Below, piece by piece: positions 60,136-64,000 of a DNA stretch of 64,000 nucleotides; positions within the stretch are counted from its first letter, which is position 1, and each line of letters begins with the position of its first letter. The notes under the pieces are model-generated. The model made no database searches, was not told where the DNA came from, and saw only the letters and a program-made list of their open reading frames with translations. The position numbers and the translations under genes are program-made. Origin of the DNA: Ahaetulla prasina (lineage: Eukaryota; Chordata; Lepidosauria; Squamata; Colubridae). Location: assembly GCF_028640845.1 (NCBI RefSeq), contig NC_080546.1, positions 86,057,257 to 86,121,256 on the forward strand, given 5' to 3'.

Positions 60136-60555
60136 CAGAGAAGAAGAACAAAAATGATTAGGAGGCTGGAGGCTAACACAAAAGAAGAATGGTTGCAGGA
60201 ATTGTGTATGTCTAGTCTAATGAAAAACTAGGGGAGACAGGATAGCAGTGTTCCAATATTTGAGGGGCTCCTACAAAGATGGGGGGGTGTCACCAAAAGG
60301 CAAGATAAGAAACAATGGATGGGAGCTAACCAAGGAGAGAAGCAACCTAGAACTAAGGAGAAATTTCCTAACGGTGACAGCAATCAACCAATGGAACAGT
60401 TTGCCTTCAGAAGTTGTGAGTGCTCCATCACAAAAGGCTTTCTAAAAGAAACTGGACAACTATGTATCTGAAATGGTAAAAGGTCACCTGCTCAAGCAGA
60501 AGATTGCACTAGAAGACCTCCTCGGTCCCTTCCAACTCTATTATTCTACGTTCTA
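60136..60555 (+). mobile_element. CR1 LINE, 5'-truncated
   Basis: Diverged C-terminal region: [18 protein letters not shown], frame-broken at MKN stop, FQYLRGSYKDGGV, NLELRRNFLTVTAINQWNSL, PSEVVSAPSQKAF. 3' end GAAGACCTCCTCGGTCCCTT. Confidence 0.88.
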
Positions 60556-60721
60556 TGACACAAGACCTGTTTGTGCACTTGTTATCTTAATGGTCCTTTG
60601 CTGGTTTCTCCAAGGTCCACTTCTTGGCTCCCTACAAGCTACAAATCAACTATCATTCATAAATCTGTTACTAAGCTAGTGTACAGCTGAAAAAAATAAC
60701 ATTTGAAGATCATCATTATCC

Positions 60722-60948
60722 CATTGTTGAGTGGTGTGTTGGCCTAGAGGTGGAGCTCTTGCCTGACAATCAGGAGTCTGTGAGTTCGATCCTAGGTAGA
60801 GGCAGATATTTCTCCCTCTGGGCACAATGGGAATATATCTGCTGCAAACTCCACATTGGCAACAGGAAGGGCATCTGGCCAGGAAACACTCAGCTCCATT
60901 CATTTGCCCCAACTCCACCCCAATGCAAGAGATTACGGGGTCATTAAA
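60722..60948 (+). mobile_element. SINE-C
   Basis: GTTGGCCTAGAGGTGGAGCT, B-box-like GTGAGTTCGATCCTAGG, CCTCTGGGCACAATGGGAAT, GCAACAGGAAGGGCATCTGG and GGGTCATTAAAAGACC, with the A-rich end. Confidence 0.8.
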
Positions 60949-61861
60949 AGACCAAAAAAATTCATTATTCCATTGTTAAGATTACAGTAGTCACTGACCC
61001 AAATTCATAAAATCTAACATTTAAATTATCATAAGTATATATAATTAACTGGGTCATATCATCAAGGTTGTCCCCATAGAGGTAGCTTCCTTTGGCTTGC
61101 CCAGTTAATTTGTTAGCTTATTTGAGTTTTGGTTTGTGGCTGATGACTACCAAAAAACGGTTGCATTTCAAAACAACAACAACAACAAACTATTTGGATA
61201 AATAGTTCATTTATCCAAAAATTAAAAGCAAGGCATAATAAAATCAGGATCGACAGTTATTTCAATAAATCACAGTATTTATAGAGGCGTTTCAGTGAAA
61301 ACAGCTGGCATACTGGACAGAAAATGCCCTTCATAGTTACTCATTGCATAGCCTCTGGGGTGCATGGAGCAGGAGATAAAATCCATGAAGAGTAACACTC
61401 TTGGGAATCAACTGCTGAGTTCCCATTCAGTGGGTTTCAATTGGAAGTCTATCTTTGCAATGGAAGGGAGCCTCGTGCAAGCCAAGAGAAATATAATTCT
61501 TACAAAAATGAAACCGAAATATGTAGAGGTTTTCCAGTAAACTCCATGAGGGGTCTGCTAGAATTATATGCAAGCTAGTATACATATGCAGACTCTATAA
61601 TGCTAATTAAAACCCAAGGAAGAACGGTATTAAAATAATAGATATACAGTCATTGACAACCCACGGAGAGGAAAAAAAATGCAATCCTTCCCTTGCTAAT
61701 ATTCCAAAACTGGATTTTTTTAAAAAAATTTTTTATTTTTTTGCAAATATTGAATTCCTGTAGTCTTGAATGGGCATTTTCTATTTTTAATTCCAGGGTT
61801 TTATAAATGTACTTTTTAATATTTTGTGCACTGATAGCAACACTAACTAGAGTCCTTGCGG
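60949..61861. other. No recognised feature
   Basis: About 910 bases of unique-looking AT-rich sequence. A (CAA)n run lies near 61180. No supported frame. Confidence 0.45.
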
Positions 61862-62030
61862 CATTATTTATTTATTTATTTATTGAATTCATTGAATTTA
61901 TATAGCTGCCTTTTCGCCCACGGTGACTCAAGGTGGCTTACAGAATAAAAGGACAACATTTAAAACAATAAAAACTAACAAAAAGAATCAAAAAAATTAA
62001 TATAGTACAATATAACAAAATCAGATATAT
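61862..62030 (-). mobile_element. L2-like or related LINE 3' end
   Basis: (TTTA)n then TTGAATTTATATAGCTGCCT and GGTGACTCAAGGTGGCTTAC, the position and style of an L2-like 3' end in minus orientation, but a different subfamily. Confidence 0.55.
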
Positions 62031-62298
62031 AATCCACCTGAGGGTAGAACAAGAAGCAATGGGTGGAAACTGATCAAGGAAAGAAGCAACTTAGAACTAA
62101 GGAGAAATTTCCTGACAGTTAGAACAATTAATAAGTGGAACGACTTGCCTGCAGAAGCTGTGAATGCTCCAACACTGGAAATTTTTAAGTAAATGTTGGA
62201 TAACCATCTGACTGAGATGGTGTAGGGTTTCCTGCCTGGGCAGGGGGTTGGACTAGAAGGCCTCCAAGGTCCCTTCCAACTCTGTTGTTATATTATAT
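62031..62298 (+). mobile_element. CR1 LINE 3' end
   Basis: RTRSNGWKLIKERSNLELRR, NFLTVRTINKWNDLPAEAVN and TLEIF then a stop, ending GGACTAGAAGGCCTCCAAGG and TTATATTATATTAATAGATAG. Confidence 0.9.
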
Positions 62299-62439
62299 TA
62301 ATAGATAGAAGATAGGTGAAATAGATGATAGGGAGATAATAGATTCACTTATGGAAACACCTTGCTCTTCATCCCAACTGAACACAGTTTAATTACCATG
62401 CATAGAATATTGAGCTGGGTACTAAGTAAAAAATAAGGA

Positions 62440-63390
62440 ATATGAGTCTCAACTCCATTCAGTCGGGGAATTAGAACTCCTGTGTTGGCTTGTTCTTCCA
62501 AACCAATTTGGTTTTCAGTTGTTTCTTTTTGACCTTCACCTTTGTCATTTTGAGAGCTTTCCTTGATTGATGGCCTTCAGAAAAAGATCTTGATTTTTCT
62601 TAATGTAATAATCCAAGCCACACTCTTCTTCACAATTTGTCTCATCTGTAGGAGTCCTTTGCCCCTTCTTGGTAACTACAGCAAATAAATATAATTTGGG
62701 GGCTACAAAGTTTGGTGCGTTGTTATTAGTTTTCTTGTCTTCTGATCCAGGTTTTCAAGTTCCATCTGAATCCAGCCAACTATTTACTGTAATAGCTATT
62801 CATTGCTTCAATGATATTGCCACCATTTAGCTTTGGTTTCAAAATTTGATATATTTGGTAGAATAAATATTCTTTGACATGGCTTTGTAATAAATTGAAA
62901 GCTTCCAAAATTCCCAGATGTTTGTAATCTCATTGCCTTTATCAAATCTTTTTTGTAGTTGTAGTCCATCATTTAAACCATGATGGCACAGTGGTTAGAA
63001 TGCGGGATTGCAGGCTACTTCTGCTGACTGCCAGCTGCCTGCAATTTGGCAGTTCAATTCTCACTGGCTCAAAGTTGACTCAGCCTTTCATCCTTCCAAG
63101 ATGGGTAAAATGAGTACCCAGACTGTTGTGGGCAATGACTCTGTAAACCACTTAGAAAAGGCTGTAAAGCACCGGGAAGTGGTATATAAGTCTAAATGCT
63201 ATTGGTATTATCAACAATTTCACCTCTCTTTATAGCTAATGTTGCACTCTTGTTGATATCAAATTGTATCAGTCAATGTCTTTACTAAATTCTTTTATGA
63301 TTTTTTAAAATGAGGATTCTAGTTTAGCCTTCATTTTTCCAAATAATTTTAAATCATCATATAAAGAATATACAAAGGTTTTACTCCTTT
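62440..63390 (-). mobile_element. R4/Dong-like LINE pol relic, split by SINE-B
   Basis: Minus strand, right to left. 63390-63220 reads LYDDLKLFGKMKAKLES and KEFSKDID, a decayed 'YxDD' RT region. 62800-62500 reads WIQMELENLDQKTRKLITTH, LPRRGKGLLQM and IVKKSVAWIITLRK, the post-RT region expected upstream of the segment seen at 45.3 kb. SINE-B interrupts at 62975-63215. Stops and shifts are frequent. Confidence 0.6.
62975..63215 (+). mobile_element. SINE-B, complete
   Basis: ACCATGATGGCACAGTGGTT, GCAATTTGGCAGTTCAATTC, TTGACTCAGCCTTTCATCCT, TAAAATGAGTACCCAGACTG, GCTGTAAAGCACCGGGAAGT and TATATAAGTCTAAATGCTAT. Confidence 0.88.
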
Positions 63391-63419
63391 GATTTGGTCA
63401 ATACATATCAATTATTGTT

Positions 63420-63518
63420 CCCTCCTCCCTCCTCCTCCTCCTCCTCCTCTTCTCCTCCTCCTCCTTGTCGTTGTCGTCCTCCTCCTCCACCACCTTCCTC
63501 TTTCTTCTTCTTCTTTTT
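63420..63518. repeat. (TCC)n-rich pyrimidine tract
   Basis: Interrupted CCT/CTT/CGT triplets forming the 3' tail of the following minus-strand SINE-A. Confidence 0.9.
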
Positions 63519-63519
63519 T

Positions 63520-63773
63520 ATTTGCATTTATATCCCACCCTTCTCCGAAGACTCAGGGCGGCTTACACTATGTTAGCAATAGTCTTCATCCTATTTGTAT
63601 ATTTATATACAAAGTCAACTTATTGCCCCCAACAATCTGGGTCCTCATTTTACCTACCTTATAAAGGATGGAAGGCTGAGTCAACCTTGGGCCTGGTGGG
63701 ACTAGAACCTGCAGTAATTGCAAGCAGCTGCTGTTAATAACAGACTGCATTAGCAGTCTGAGCCACAGAGGCC
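63520..63773 (-). mobile_element. SINE-A
   Basis: TTTGCATTTATATCCCACCC tail side, CAATCTGGGTCCTCATTTTA body, and head TCTGAGCCACAGAGGCCCC. Confidence 0.92.
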
Positions 63774-63783
63774 CCTCTGTGTC

Positions 63784-63935
63784 TTCTTCTTCTTCTTCTT
63801 CTTCTTCTTCTTCTTCTTCTTCTTCTTCTTCTTCTTCTTCTTCTTCTTCTTCTTCTTCTTCTTCTTCTTCTTCTTCTTCTCCTCCTCCTCCTCCTCCTCC
63901 TCCTCCTCCTTCTCCTCCTCCTCCTCAACAGTTGT
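63784..63935. repeat. (TTC)n(TCC)n microsatellite
   Basis: About 32 TTC and 14 TCC units. The poly-Arg frame on the minus strand is an artefact. Confidence 0.97.
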
Positions 63936-64000
63936 TAAGTCCGGATTGATAGATTAAAATACATGTTCACCTGGACTGATTTATGTTGAGGTTCTTCATC

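Noticed and set aside
63734..63928. Poly-arginine frame
   Set aside because: Minus-strand reading of (TTC)n/(TCC)n. Not a gene.

Overview
The window looks like intergenic DNA from a squamate reptile, most likely a colubroid snake. The reasons are a Sauria SINE with a BovB-type tail, a BovB fragment, CR1-group LINEs whose 3' ends run into (ATTCT)n/(AATAG)n microsatellites, several non-autonomous hAT families, Penelope-like elements and R4/Dong-like LINEs. I see no intron-exon gene, rRNA, tRNA or CRISPR array. The coding potential belongs to transposable elements, plus one coiled-coil segment carried inside a hAT element. Long reading frames over simple repeats (35.2-36.9, 47.1-47.6, 54.2-55.8 and 63.8 kb) are artefacts of microsatellites.

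LINE labels are mine. CR1 is chicken-CR1-like. L2-like has the protein end THLF and a 3' hairpin before TAAA repeats. LINE-X is CR1-group with a TTTA/TAAA tail. LINE-Y is CR1-group, ends CCAATAAAAATTCTATTCT, and resembles the snake CR1-L3 elements known to seed AATAG microsatellites. LINE-Z is a sister of X. SINE-A has a tRNA head and an L2-like 3' hairpin. SINE-B is a tRNA SINE ending in TAAGTGCTATTGCTATT-like sequence. SINE-C is a tRNA SINE with a GGAAGGGCATC core.

Layout. 0-8.3 kb: L2-like, X and Y fragments, a Sauria SINE split by a hAT carrying a coiled-coil exon, a hAT containing a 12-copy minisatellite, and BovB. 8.3-12.6 kb: a 942/932-bp tandem duplication of nested Y-in-Z LINEs, then a Penelope-like relic split by LINE-X, then LINE-Y. 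12.9-20 kb: a small hAT, purine-rich DNA, the best LINE-X (RT domain), an X/Z mosaic and a SINE-A cluster. 20.5-26.5 kb: a complete 4.5-kb Ty3/Gypsy element inserted in CR1, then a separate LTR. 26.7-34.6 kb: SINE-C, X-in-CR1, Penelope-like termini as fold-backs, and four hAT elements. 34.6-43.5 kb: LINE-Y, two long pyrimidine tracts, two solo LTRs inside LINEs, a full Sauria SINE and a second exon-carrying hAT. 43.5-53.6 kb: CR1-in-L2-like, two R4/Dong-like ends, a 530-bp TTC/TCC tract, two more solo LTRs and Y-in-CR1. 54-64 kb: a 140-bp palindrome, a GGAA-rich higher-order repeat, a Penelope fold-back in the TA repeat of a LINE-X 3' UTR, an L1-like insertion, a Tigger-like element, a hAT and an R4-like pol relic.

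At least eleven insertions have target-site duplications readable in the sequence, so their order can be reconstructed. The points most worth checking are the hAT exon capture, the open frame inside the U3 of the solo LTRs, the covarying ribozyme-like hairpin of the Penelope-like termini, and the tandem duplications.
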